This document shows, one piece after another, positions 56,724-64,000 of a stretch of 64,000 bases of DNA. The translations under genes were made by a program, and so were the position numbers. This DNA comes from Paracoccaceae bacterium (GTDB taxonomy: Bacteria > Pseudomonadota > Alphaproteobacteria > Rhodobacterales > Rhodobacteraceae), in assembly GCA_022843025.1 (NCBI GenBank), contig JALHOL010000007.1, positions 124,001 through 188,000 of the forward strand. Direction: 5' to 3'. The notes under the pieces are model-generated. The model did not search any database. It saw only the letters and a program-made list of their open reading frames with translations, and had not been told where the DNA came from. Numbering within the stretch: the first letter of the stretch is position 1; every line of letters starts with the position of its first letter.

Positions 56724-58163
56724 ATGACCCATAGCAGCCTACTCGACACGCGCCCGGCGGCCCCACCTGCCGCCCCCACGGCCCAGGCTGAGGTCGCCAC
56801 CATCCGCGACATCGCAACAGAGGTTGGCGCGCTTTCCGTCTCGCTGGCCGATATCTCCGGCGCGGTAGAGGATGTGGATGCCCTGATGCACCGGCAGGTC
56901 GAAACACTGCACGCCCTGCGCGGCCTGTCCGCTTCGCTGGCACGTGGCAACGGCGCCATCCGCGAAGCGGCCCGTTCGGCGCTTTCGGCCACGGTCGCCG
57001 CGCGCCAGACGGTCGCCACCGGCCTGACACGGATCGACACCGCCCTGTCGGACATCACCACGCTGGCCAATCAGGTTGCCCTCTTCGGTGACCGCATCAA
57101 CGCCCTGACCCAAGCCCTGTCCCGGGTCGCCCGCGCCGTCAGCGATATTGATGCCATTGCCCGCACCACCAACCTCCTTGCCCTCAATGCCTCGATCGAG
57201 GCGACGCGCGCCGGCGATGCGGGGCGCGGCTTCATGGTCGTCGCGCAAGAGGTGAAACACCTCTCCAGCCGCACGCAGGACGCCACGCGTGAAATTGCGG
57301 CGAACCTTGGCGATCTGACCCGCGAAATCACGGCCATCGCCGAAACCGGCAGCGCCGCCGCCGAAAACGCCGCCTTGGTACGGGGCGAGGCGGGCCGCGT
57401 CTCGCAGGTCATGGCCGAAATCGACGGCGCCGTTCTCGCCATTGCCGACCGGCAGGATCAGATCACCGAAACCACGAACACCGCCGCCGACCTTGTCACC
57501 GCCGCCGAAAAGGGCGTGCAGGGCATCGGCATGGGGGTCTCAAAGGCCGCAGGCCATCTCGGCTCGGCCAGATCCGGCCTTGCCGATCTTGTCGCCGCCA
57601 GCGAAAGGCTGGCCTCCTCCACGGCCCGTCTCGGCGTCGAAACCGTCGACACGCCTTTCATTCAGGCCGTGCAGCGGGCCGCCGCCGCCATCTCGGCAGC
57701 CTTCACCGCCGAGGTTGAGGCGGGACGCCTCCCCCTGCGTGATCTGTTCGACCGCGACTATCGCCAGATCCCCGACACCAATCCCCCGCAAATGATGGCC
57801 ACATTCACCGCAATGACTGACCGCCTGCTTCCACCCATTCAGGAACCGCTGCTCGCCCTGTCGCCCGCTGTGGTCTTTTGCGCGGCGGTGGATGTGAATG
57901 GCTATCTGCCCACCCATAACCGCGCATTTTCGCACCCGCAGCGGCCCGGCGATCCGGTCTGGAACGCCGCTAATTGCCGCAACCGCCGCATCTTTGCCGA
58001 TCGTGTCGGCCTCTCCGCCGGGCGCAACACGCGGCCTTTCCTGCTGCAATCCTATCGCCGCGACATGGGCGGCGGAACCTTCGCCCTGATGAAGGATGTC
58101 TCGGCCCCGATCTTCGTGCAGGGCCGCCATTGGGGCGGGTTGCGTCTGGCCTATCGCGTCTAA
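56724..58163 (+). CDS. cytoplasmic methyl-accepting chemotaxis protein
   Basis: The product is 479 aa from the ATG at 56724. No membrane helix is present, so it is a soluble receptor. Residues about 60-310 are a long coiled-coil signalling domain with the hairpin tip [20 protein letters not shown] and [21 protein letters not shown]-terminal sensory module (about residues 340-479) has [18 protein letters not shown] and [20 protein letters not shown], resembling the PAS-like domain found in related receptors. It signals to CheA/CheW encoded elsewhere. Divergent from fabD. Confidence 0.9.
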   Translation: MTHSSLLDTRPAAPPAAPTAQAEVATIRDIATEVGALSVSLADISGAVEDVDALMHRQVETLHALRGLSASLARGNGAIREAARSALSATVAARQTVATGLTRIDTALSDITTLANQVALFGDRINALTQALSRVARAVSDIDAIARTTNLLALNASIEATRAGDAGRGFMVVAQEVKHLSSRTQDATREIAANLGDLTREITAIAETGSAAAENAALVRGEAGRVSQVMAEIDGAVLAIADRQDQITETTNTAADLVTAAEKGVQGIGMGVSKAAGHLGSARSGLADLVAASERLASSTARLGVETVDTPFIQAVQRAAAAISAAFTAEVEAGRLPLRDLFDRDYRQIPDTNPPQMMATFTAMTDRLLPPIQEPLLALSPAVVFCAAVDVNGYLPTHNRAFSHPQRPGDPVWNAANCRNRRIFADRVGLSAGRNTRPFLLQSYRRDMGGGTFALMKDVSAPIFVQGRHWGGLRLAYRV

Positions 58164-58249
58164 CCCCGTGATAAGCCCCGCCACCCCGTCCAAACCCCAC
58201 GACAACCCGCCACCTTGTCAGCCCGCCGCCACCATGCCATTTCCCCGGC

Positions 58250-58681
58250 ATGGCTCTGCACCAATCTCCCGCCCTACGCCGCATCCTTTATGCCATCAGC
58301 TTCGAAGCGGGCGGCATCCTGCTTTCCGCTGCCCTTCTGCTTCTGATGGCTGAAACGACGGCGGGCAGTTCGCTCGTCTTCTCGGTCCTTGCCTCCACCG
58401 TCGCCATGCTCTGGAACCTCGCCTTCAACGCGATGTTCGAGGCGTGGGAAACCCGCCAAACGACCCGAGGCCGCAGCCTCAAACGCCGCATCGCCCATGC
58501 GCTGCTCTTCGAGGCGGGCCTTGTTCTGGCCCTCCTGCCGCTGACTGCGTGGTGGTTCTCCGTGACCCTCGTTCAGGCGCTCGCCTATGAGGCCGTGCTG
58601 ATCGCAGCCTTCCTGATCTACACTTGGGCCTTCACCTGGGCCTTCGACCGCATCTTCGGCCTACCCGCCTCGGCGCGATAG
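58250..58681 (+). CDS. PACE-family efflux transporter
   Basis: The product is 143 aa with four transmembrane helices in two repeats. The PACE (bacterial transmembrane pair) signatures are RRILYAISFEAGGILLS with LWNLAFNAMFEAWE, and RRIAHALLFEAGLVLAL with YTWAFTWAFDRIF. Known members (AceI) export chlorhexidine and short-chain diamines by proton antiport. The conserved glutamates of FEA repeats are present. Monocistronic. Confidence 0.93.
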   Translation: MALHQSPALRRILYAISFEAGGILLSAALLLLMAETTAGSSLVFSVLASTVAMLWNLAFNAMFEAWETRQTTRGRSLKRRIAHALLFEAGLVLALLPLTAWWFSVTLVQALAYEAVLIAAFLIYTWAFTWAFDRIFGLPASAR

Positions 58682-58723
58682 ACCTTCGATCCCGCGATCA
58701 TCGCGCCTACCACCAGCGCCCCT

Positions 58724-58765
58724 GCAAATTCTCCGTCGAAATTTTCAGCGATCTCTGCGTCACAC
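58724..58765. repeat. degenerate copy of the TGCGTCA hairpin repeat
   Basis: This 42-bp stretch after the PACE gene resembles 20027-20066 of the hairpin cluster, sharing AAATT, CGTCGAAATT-like and GCGATCTCTGCGTCA blocks. The stems are imperfect. It supports the idea that the cluster at 19952 belongs to a dispersed intergenic family. Confidence 0.4.
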
Positions 58766-58829
58766 ATCACCCTTCTACGCAAAGGCGCAAAGCCTTGCAC
58801 TCCTGCGGCCTTTCTGTATAAGGCCCCAT

Positions 58830-58884
58830 CCTTTCCGCACTCACGTGAACCGGTGCAGCCTCTCGTGGACGGGCCGCGGAAAGG
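58830..58884 (+). promoter_or_regulatory. structured leader of the rpsF operon (possible S6:S18 autoregulatory RNA)
   Basis: A 9-bp stem CCTTTCCGC (58830-58838) pairs with GCGGAAAGG (58876-58884) and encloses 37 nt containing ACCGG. It ends about 50 nt before the rpsF start. Leaders with a CCG-bearing hairpin that bind the S6:S18 complex are known for bacterial rpsF operons; whether this one belongs to that class is inferred. Confidence 0.45.
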
Positions 58885-58932
58885 CCGAACGCCCGCCCTA
58901 TGAAATGCACCATGACAAGAACTGGAGTGAAC

Positions 58933-59406
58933 ATGGCTCTTTACGAGCATGTCTTCATCGCGCGTCAGGATCTTTCCAACACGCAAGCCGAAGGCCTCAT
59001 CGAACATTTCTCCACGGTCCTCGCAGACAACGGCGGCAAAGTCGTTGAATCCGAATACTGGGGCGTCAAGACGATGGCCTACAAGATCAACAAGAACCGC
59101 AAGGGCCACTACGCCTTTCTGAAATCGGATGCCCCCTCGGCCGCCGTTCAGGAAATGGAACGCCTTATGCGCCTGCATGATGACGTGATGCGCGTGTTGA
59201 CCATCAAGGTCGATACCCATGGCGAAGGCCCGTCCGTGCAGATGCAAAAGCGTGACGAGCGTGAACGGGGCGACCGTCCCGAAGGCGGCTTCGGCGGTGG
59301 CGAACGCCGCGAGCGCAGCTTTGGCGACCGTCCCGATCGGGGTGGCGACCGTGGCGCTGATCGTGGCGGCGACCGCGGTGGTGACCGCGGCGGCTTCCGT
59401 CGTTGA
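58933..59406 (+). CDS. rpsF: 30S ribosomal protein S6
   Basis: The product is 157 aa from the ATG at 58933, with GGAG upstream. The S6 core (residues about 1-95) is MALYEHVFIARQDLSNTQ, GVKTMAYKINKNRKGHYAF and the MRLHDDVMRVLTIKVD end. A long C-terminal tail follows (about residues 105-157), made of Arg/Gly/Asp repeats such as RGGDRGADRGGDRGG. Alphaproteobacterial S6 is often extended, but this tail is markedly RGG-like. It binds the central domain of 16S rRNA with S18. Confidence 0.97.
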   Translation: MALYEHVFIARQDLSNTQAEGLIEHFSTVLADNGGKVVESEYWGVKTMAYKINKNRKGHYAFLKSDAPSAAVQEMERLMRLHDDVMRVLTIKVDTHGEGPSVQMQKRDERERGDRPEGGFGGGERRERSFGDRPDRGGDRGADRGGDRGGDRGGFRR

Positions 59407-59432
59407 TCCCGGACAGGAAAGGACCATAAACC

Positions 59433-59660
59433 ATGGCAAACAAACCGTTTTTCCGCCGCCGCAAGGTCTGCCCCTTCTCGGGCGACAATGCTCCCGCGAT
59501 CGACTACAAGGACGTCCGTCTGCTCCAGCGTTACGTTTCCGAACGCGGCAAGATCGTCCCGTCGCGCATCACCGCAGTCTCGGCCAAGAAGCAGCGTGAA
59601 CTGGCGCAAGCCATCAAGCGTGCCCGCTTCCTCGCCCTGCTCCCCTACGCCGTGAAATAA
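59433..59660 (+). CDS. rpsR: 30S ribosomal protein S18
   Basis: The protein is 75 aa, normal length. [22 protein letters not shown] and [19 protein letters not shown] are family signatures. Forms a heterodimer with S6 on the 30S platform. Lies 26 bp after rpsF and 11 bp before rplI. Confidence 0.98.
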   Translation: MANKPFFRRRKVCPFSGDNAPAIDYKDVRLLQRYVSERGKIVPSRITAVSAKKQRELAQAIKRARFLALLPYAVK

Positions 59661-59671
59661 GGAAGACAGAT

Positions 59672-60244
59672 ATGCAAGTCATCCTCCTTCAGCGCGTGGC
59701 CAAGCTCGGCCAGATGGGTGAAGTCGTCAACGTCAAGGACGGCTACGCCCGCAACTTCCTCCTGCCGCAGGGCAAGGCGCTCCGCGCCAACGAGGCGAAC
59801 ATCAAATCCTTCGAAGTCAAGAAAGCGCAGCTTGAGCTGCAAAACCTTGAAACGAAGAAAGAGGCCGAAGCCGTGGGCGCCAAGCTCGACGGTCAGACCT
59901 TCGTGGTGATTCGTTCCGCATCCGACGCCGGCGCGCTCTACGGCTCCGTCACCACCCGTGACGCCGCCGAAGCCGCGACCGAGGCAGGGTTCACCGTGAA
60001 CCGCGCCCAGGTCGTTCTGGATCGCCCGATCAAGGATCTGGGTCTGCACTCGGTCTCCGTCGTGCTGCACCCCGAAGTGTCGGTCCGCATCACGCTGAAC
60101 GTCGCGCGTTCGCCGGAAGAAGCCGAACTGCAAGCCGCCGGCAAATCCATCCAGGAACTCGCCGCCGAGGCCGAAGCTGCCGCCGATTTCGAGATCGCCG
60201 AACTGTTCGACGATCTTGGTGGCGCCGCGACCGAAGACGCATAA
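59672..60244 (+). CDS. rplI: 50S ribosomal protein L9
   Basis: The protein is 190 aa, longer than the roughly 150 aa of enteric L9 because of an acidic, Ala/Glu-rich C-terminal tail (about residues 150-190), common in alphaproteobacteria. The N-terminal domain [19 protein letters not shown] with [16 protein letters not shown] binds 23S rRNA; a long helix joins it to the C-terminal domain. A terminator follows. Confidence 0.98.
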   Translation: MQVILLQRVAKLGQMGEVVNVKDGYARNFLLPQGKALRANEANIKSFEVKKAQLELQNLETKKEAEAVGAKLDGQTFVVIRSASDAGALYGSVTTRDAAEAATEAGFTVNRAQVVLDRPIKDLGLHSVSVVLHPEVSVRITLNVARSPEEAELQAAGKSIQELAAEAEAAADFEIAELFDDLGGAATEDA

Positions 60245-60271
60245 GCGCACCCTCTGGGACAGTGATCACAG

Positions 60272-60300
60272 GCCGCGCCGGGCAACCGGCGCGGCTTTTC
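60272..60300 (+). terminator. rho-independent terminator after rplI
   Basis: A perfect 10-bp stem GCCGCGCCGG pairs with CCGGCGCGGC, with loop GCAA, followed by TTTTCCTTT. It ends the rpsF-rpsR-rplI operon. Confidence 0.9.
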
Positions 60301-60322
60301 CTTTGGGCCAACACCCCGAAGT

Positions 60323-60395
60323 CCGTGGACTACATGATTTACTTTTGTAGTACACGCCGCTATGTACTACAAAAATCACTTTCGTAGTACACGCC
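60323..60395 (+). promoter_or_regulatory. tandem palindromic operator before the nucleotidyltransferase gene
   Basis: Two 37-bp units lie head to tail and end at the start codon (60396). Each holds an inverted repeat of GTACTAC/GTAGTAC type, for example 60364-60370 with 60384-60390. The 18-bp block at 60341-60358 recurs at 60378-60395 with one difference. Between the units, TTTTGTAGTAC and GTACTACAAAA (60343-60374) form a further 11-bp dyad. The spacing and position over the ribosome site suggest binding of a repressor, possibly the product itself. Confidence 0.65.
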
Positions 60396-61409
60396 ATGCG
60401 CCCACACAGCCACACCGCAATCGCAGCCTACATCGACCTCCTCCGTGCGCTGCGCGAGGATGACATCTCGCAGCATTCAGGCACGCCATTCCTCGAAATG
60501 CGCGGCAATCGCGGATACTGGTACGAAACCATCCGTATCGGCACGACAGTTCGCAAACGCTACATCGGCGAGGACACGCCTGAAACGGCAGACCTCATTG
60601 CACGCTCGACAGATCTTGCCGCAACCCGTGCTGACCGTGCCGCCCTGCGCACGCGCCTCGTCCGCCTTTTGCGCGCCGAGGGTTTCCTTTCGGTGGATCG
60701 CACGACAGGCTCCCTGCTTTCGGCAATGGCACGTACCGGTGTCTTCCGGCTTGGCGGAACGATCGTCGGCACTCATGCCTTCCGCCATTATGAAGGCGAG
60801 CTCGGCATCGCTTTTCCACTTGATCAGGCAGCGCAGACCGATGATCTGGACATCGCCCAGTTCGAGCGCCTCAGCCTTGCTTTGAACGACCATGTCGATG
60901 AACCACTGCCAAACCTCTTCCGCGATCTCGACTTTGACCCTGTTCCAACTCTCGACAGCCGGGCCGTCTGGCGCTGGCGTCAGTCGAACGCAGAAACGCT
61001 CATCGAATTCCTCACCCCTTCCTTCCGCCCGGAAGAAGACATCCGCGATCTGCCCGCACTCGGCGTCTCGGCCCAGTCTTTGCACTACCTCAACTACCTG
61101 ATCGCCGAACCGATCAAGGCCGCCGCCCTCTATCGTTCGGGCCTGCTGATCCAGATCCCCCGTCCCGAACGCTTTGCCATCCACAAGCTCATCGTCGCCG
61201 ATCGCCGCCGCGGCGGCCCCGATCAGATCAAATCCCGCAAGGACCGCGCCCAAGCCGCCCTCCTGATCCGCACCCTTGCAGAGGACCGCCCCGATGACCT
61301 GCGCGAGGCCTATGCCGATGCCCGCTCGCGCGGGCCCCGCTGGGAAGCCCGCATCGACGCAAGCCTCAAACGCCTGCCCGAAAGTGCTGCCCTCCTCGCA
61401 GCGCTATAG
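60396..61409 (+). CDS. orphan nucleotidyltransferase-fold protein (GSU2403-like)
   Basis: The protein is 337 aa, soluble. The nucleotidyltransferase fold is shown by GTIVGTHAFRHYEG (G-T at residues 125-126) followed by DDLDI (residues 149-153), the two aspartates expected to bind metal. The N-terminal part (about residues 1-110) is helical with a basic stretch (VRKRYIGEDT). The C-terminal part is helical, with LHYLNYLIAEPIKAAAL and FAIHKLIVADRRRGGPDQ, as in AbiEii/MNT-type proteins. I recall this architecture as the GSU2403-family nucleotidyltransferases, which are uncharacterised and sometimes toxin-like. No partner gene is adjacent. The ATG sits right after the operator, so autoregulation is plausible. 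Confidence 0.75.
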   Translation: MRPHSHTAIAAYIDLLRALREDDISQHSGTPFLEMRGNRGYWYETIRIGTTVRKRYIGEDTPETADLIARSTDLAATRADRAALRTRLVRLLRAEGFLSVDRTTGSLLSAMARTGVFRLGGTIVGTHAFRHYEGELGIAFPLDQAAQTDDLDIAQFERLSLALNDHVDEPLPNLFRDLDFDPVPTLDSRAVWRWRQSNAETLIEFLTPSFRPEEDIRDLPALGVSAQSLHYLNYLIAEPIKAAALYRSGLLIQIPRPERFAIHKLIVADRRRGGPDQIKSRKDRAQAALLIRTLAEDRPDDLREAYADARSRGPRWEARIDASLKRLPESAALLAAL

Positions 61410-61491
61410 GCGACACGCCGATGTCGTACACGCGGCTGCATCGCCCCCGCCGCCGCCCTAGCCTCCGCCCAGCCGCAACCCGGAGCGCCCC

Positions 61492-62433
61492 ATGCCCGCC
61501 CCCACCACAGCCCTGCCCCGCGACAGCGCAAGGGGCATCGCCCTTCTGGTGGCCGGCATCGCCGTCTTTTCCATCCAGGACCTGATCCTCAAACTCCTGT
61601 CCGGCGCCTATCCCCTGCATCAGGCCATGGTCCTGCGCTCGCTCACGGCGCTTCCCCTGCTTTTGCTGCTCGTCCATCGCGACGGCGGCCTTGGCACGCT
61701 CATCACCCCCGGCACCCGCGCCATGATCCTGCGCGGCGTGGTGATGTTTCTGGCCTATACCTCCTATTACCTCGCCCTCGCCGCCCTGCCGATGGCCACC
61801 ACCGTCGCACTGTATTTCTCGGCACCGCTGTTCATCACCATCCTGTCGGTCGTGATCCTCGGCGAAACCGTTGGCCCCCGCCGCTGGGTTGCGCTTTTCG
61901 CGGGCTTTGCGGGCGTGTTGATCATGGTCCGCCCCGGCGGCGACCTGTTCGACTGGGCCGCCCTCCTGCCGGTGATCGCGGGCCTCACCTATGCCATCTC
62001 CATGATCTCCGCCCGCCGCCTTGGCAGCAGTGAAACCGCCCCGGCACTGGCCTTCTGGGGCAATGCGGTCTTTCTTGTGGCTGCCATCGCCATGTCGGCG
62101 GTCCTTGGCTCCGGCGCATGGGAAAGCGACGCCCACCCCTCGCTCGCCTTCCTGCTGCGCGGCTGGGCCATGCCAACGGCCTTTGACCTGATGCTGATGA
62201 TGGCCTGCGGCGTCATCGCCGCCATCGGACTTACCCTGCTGACCCAAGCCTATCGCGTGGCCGAATCCTCGGTCGTCACGCCGTTTGAATATACCGGCCT
62301 GCTCTGGTCGGTGATCTATGGCTGGATCTTCTGGCGCGATTGGCCCGTGCTGACCGATTGGATCGGCATCGCCATCATCACCGGCGCAGGGCTTTACATC
62401 CTCTGGCGCGAAGCCCGGCAAAAGCGCGCATGA
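61492..62433 (+). CDS. DMT-superfamily (EamA) transporter
   Basis: The product is 313 aa with ten transmembrane helices in two EamA repeats: GIAVFSIQDLILKLLSGAYP near the N-terminus, LRGVVMFLAYTSYYLALAAL, ILGETVGPRRWVALFAGFAG, and the final helix WIGIAIITGAGLYILWREA. Substrate unknown. It is one of four EamA-type transporter genes in the window (with 14589-15509, 16060-16968 and rarD). It converges on tig across a terminator. Confidence 0.87.
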   Translation: MPAPTTALPRDSARGIALLVAGIAVFSIQDLILKLLSGAYPLHQAMVLRSLTALPLLLLLVHRDGGLGTLITPGTRAMILRGVVMFLAYTSYYLALAALPMATTVALYFSAPLFITILSVVILGETVGPRRWVALFAGFAGVLIMVRPGGDLFDWAALLPVIAGLTYAISMISARRLGSSETAPALAFWGNAVFLVAAIAMSAVLGSGAWESDAHPSLAFLLRGWAMPTAFDLMLMMACGVIAAIGLTLLTQAYRVAESSVVTPFEYTGLLWSVIYGWIFWRDWPVLTDWIGIAIITGAGLYILWREARQKRA

Positions 62434-62464
62434 AAAAGGGGCCGAAGGCATCGCCCTCGGCCCC
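62433..62464 (-). terminator. terminator between the DMT transporter gene and tig
   Basis: The stem GGGGCCGA/TCGGCCCC with further pairing of the GGC/GCC ends has a run of five A on the plus side. Read from tig on the minus strand it is a hairpin followed by TTTTT, so it mainly terminates tig; it may work in both directions. Confidence 0.75.
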
Positions 62465-62494
62465 GCTATTTCCACCCGCGAACGGGCGAAGCGA

Positions 62495-63829
62495 TTACAT
62501 CTCGTCCAGCGCTTCGATGGCCTTCTGAAGCTCGTCCTTGCTGACGTCCTTCTCGGTCACCTTGGCCCCGGCCATGATGTGATCCACAACCTTGTCTTCA
62601 AAGATCGGCGCGCGCAGCTGCTGCTGCACTTGCTGGTTCTTCTGCACGAACTCGAAATAGGCGCGCTCCTGGCCCGGATAGTTCCGCGCCTGTGCCAGCA
62701 CAGCCTGCGTCATCTCGGCATCCGTCACGGTCACTTCGGCCTTGCGGCCCACTTCGGCCAGCACCAGCCCCAGACGCACCCGGCGCTCGGCCAGCGCCTT
62801 GTGCTCATCCGTCGGGTCGATGGAGCCGTGGTTGTGGCCATGCTCTTCCGGATGCTCTTCATGCCACAGCTGATGCGCGATCTGCGAAGCCTCGGCTTCC
62901 ACCAGACGCGCCGGCAGATCGAACTTCACCATCGAATCCAGCTGATCCAGCAGCGCCCGCTTCAACACGGCGCGCGAGGCACCCTTGTATTCGGATTCCA
63001 GACGCTCGGCGATCTGGCCCTTCAGCGCAGCCAGATCTTCGGCACCGTACTTCTTGGCCAGCTCGTCATCCACTTCGGCGGGCTTGGCTTCCTTGACCGC
63101 CTTGATGGTGCAGGCGAACACGGCGGCTTTCCCGGCAAGGTGCTTGGCACCATATTCCTCGGGGAAGCTCACATTGACCGCCACTTCGTCGCCCACCTTG
63201 GCGCCGACCAGCTGCTCTTCAAAGCCGGGGATGAACGACTTCGATCCCAGCACCAGCGCATAATCATCGGCCGAGCCGCCATCGAACAGCTCACCATCGA
63301 CCGAGCCCTTGAAGTCGATCACGACCTGATCGCCATCCTTGGCCTTGGCACCCTTTTTGCGGTCTTCGAAATTCTGCGCGGTCGCGGCGAGGTTCTTCAG
63401 CGCCTCATCCACATCCGCATCTGCTGCCTTCACGACCAGCTTTTCCAGCGTGATCTTGCTTGCATCCACATCCGGGATCGGCGGCAGCGTCTCATAGGAC
63501 ATCTCGACGACGACATCCTGACCCTCGGCCCAGGTCTCGCCCTCGACCATCTTCACCTCGGGCTGCAGCGCGGGGCGGTCACCGGTCTTGTCAAAGTGAT
63601 CCTTCATCGCGCCGTCGATGGCATCCTGCATCGCATCGCCCAGCAGGCGCTGACCGAACTGCTTGCGCAGGATCGCCAGCGGCACCTTGCCCTTGCGGAA
63701 ACCCTTCATCTCGATCTCGGGCTGCGCCTCGACCAGCTTTTCCTGAACCTTTGCTTCCAGTTCGGCAGCGGTCACCGTGATGGTGTAGCCGCGCTTCAGA
63801 CCGTCGTTCAGGGTCTCGGTGACCTGCAT
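62495..63829 (-). CDS. tig: trigger factor
   Basis: The product is 444 aa from the ATG at 63829 (AGAAGGA upstream). The ribosome-associated chaperone has an N-terminal ribosome-binding domain ([33 protein letters not shown]), a central FKBP-type isomerase domain ([39 protein letters not shown]) and a helical C-terminal chaperone domain with a His-rich loop ([16 protein letters not shown] region). It folds nascent chains at the tunnel exit. Upstream on the same strand is tRNA-Leu. Confidence 0.97.
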   Translation of the reverse strand: MQVTETLNDGLKRGYTITVTAAELEAKVQEKLVEAQPEIEMKGFRKGKVPLAILRKQFGQRLLGDAMQDAIDGAMKDHFDKTGDRPALQPEVKMVEGETWAEGQDVVVEMSYETLPPIPDVDASKITLEKLVVKAADADVDEALKNLAATAQNFEDRKKGAKAKDGDQVVIDFKGSVDGELFDGGSADDYALVLGSKSFIPGFEEQLVGAKVGDEVAVNVSFPEEYGAKHLAGKAAVFACTIKAVKEAKPAEVDDELAKKYGAEDLAALKGQIAERLESEYKGASRAVLKRALLDQLDSMVKFDLPARLVEAEASQIAHQLWHEEHPEEHGHNHGSIDPTDEHKALAERRVRLGLVLAEVGRKAEVTVTDAEMTQAVLAQARNYPGQERAYFEFVQKNQQVQQQLRAPIFEDKVVDHIMAGAKVTEKDVSKDELQKAIEALDEM

Positions 63830-63854
63830 TGTTTCGTCCTTCTCATCACATCCC

Positions 63855-63939
63855 TGGTGCGGGTGGAGGGACTTGAACCCCCACGCCTTGCGGCGCCAGA
63901 ACCTAAATCTGGTGCGTCTACCAGTTTCGCCACACCCGC
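63855..63939 (-). tRNA. tRNA-Leu (anticodon TAG)
   Basis: Minus-strand tRNA with acceptor stem GCGGGTG/CACCCGC, anticodon arm CCAGA/TCTGG enclosing TTTAGGT (anticodon TAG), a long variable arm (CGCCGCAAGGCG) typical of leucine tRNAs, T arm GGGGTTCAAGTCCC, discriminator A and encoded CCA at 63855-63857. It decodes CUA-type leucine codons. Confidence 0.96.
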
Positions 63940-64000
63940 AAATTGACCAAAACGCACACGTCTGCCCCGCCAAGGGGCAGGCCCGCGCGCGTCTTGAAAT

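Overview
The window is a high-GC alphaproteobacterial chromosome segment, almost certainly from the Rhodobacterales (Paracoccaceae/Rhodobacter-Roseobacter group). The evidence is a complete Rhodobacter-capsulatus-type gene transfer agent (GTA) head-tail cluster followed by cysE, a B12-dependent ribonucleotide reductase, a pyruvate dehydrogenase E1 beta with its own lipoyl domain, a VPLPA-type C-terminal sorting signal, and a cysteine-poor Fur/Mur regulator. Most of the window is core housekeeping sequence. Very high third-position GC creates long antisense open frames, which I have left out.

Layout: 1-0.7 kb holds the start of a flavoprotein and tRNA-Gln. The next 1.1 kb (0.7-1.8 kb) is compositionally odd and contains an unrecognised small gene and two gene fragments. 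1.8-8.6 kb looks like a cell-surface region: a VPLPA-CTERM protein, an acyltransferase-3 gene broken by one amber codon, a single-chain adenylation/carrier-protein/membrane-acyltransferase fusion, a GNAT protein and a polysaccharide deacetylase. 8.7-16 kb holds a PAS histidine kinase, a GlsB-like membrane protein, nrdJ with a possible NrdR site, a DMT transporter and a Fur regulator. 16-33 kb is metabolic: a second DMT transporter, eno, an FAD oxidoreductase, rarD, anmK, tyrS, an acyl-CoA ligase, two cyclophilins, pgk, class I aldolase, an FtsB-like protein and the pdhA-pdhB-pdhC operon. Glycolysis from aldolase through enolase to acetyl-CoA is thus well represented.

33-47.9 kb on the minus strand is the GTA structural operon, g1 to g15 with g3.5 and g10.1. 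Its genes are tightly overlapped (ATGA/TGATG junctions), and it is followed by a small GTA-linked gene in one continuous frame with cysE. Packaging, capsid, tail, baseplate and cell-wall-penetrating functions are all present and intact, while integrase, replication and lysis genes are absent, as expected for a GTA rather than a prophage.

48-58 kb carries mltG and the fatty-acid genes fabF, acpP, fabG and fabD. These are interrupted by a ureohydrolase, a DUF2726 gene, an ASCH gene and a 1.4-kb non-coding stretch that contains a tandem array of about 118-bp repeats. 58-64 kb carries a soluble chemoreceptor, a PACE transporter, rpsF-rpsR-rplI, an orphan nucleotidyltransferase-fold gene behind a tandem palindromic operator, a third EamA-type DMT transporter, tig and tRNA-Leu.

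The most unusual signals are non-coding: (i) the 118-bp tandem array at 50.9-51.9 kb; (ii) a 45-nt element with four GTGCA boxes at exact 12-nt spacing, found just downstream of both eno and the ureohydrolase in the same orientation relative to the gene; (iii) a cluster of TGACGCA/TGCGTCA hairpins; (iv) a dispersed repeat carrying AGGATATTTG; and (v) the paired dyads in front of the orphan nucleotidyltransferase gene. All functional statements rest on reading the sequence and on general family knowledge; no database search was run.
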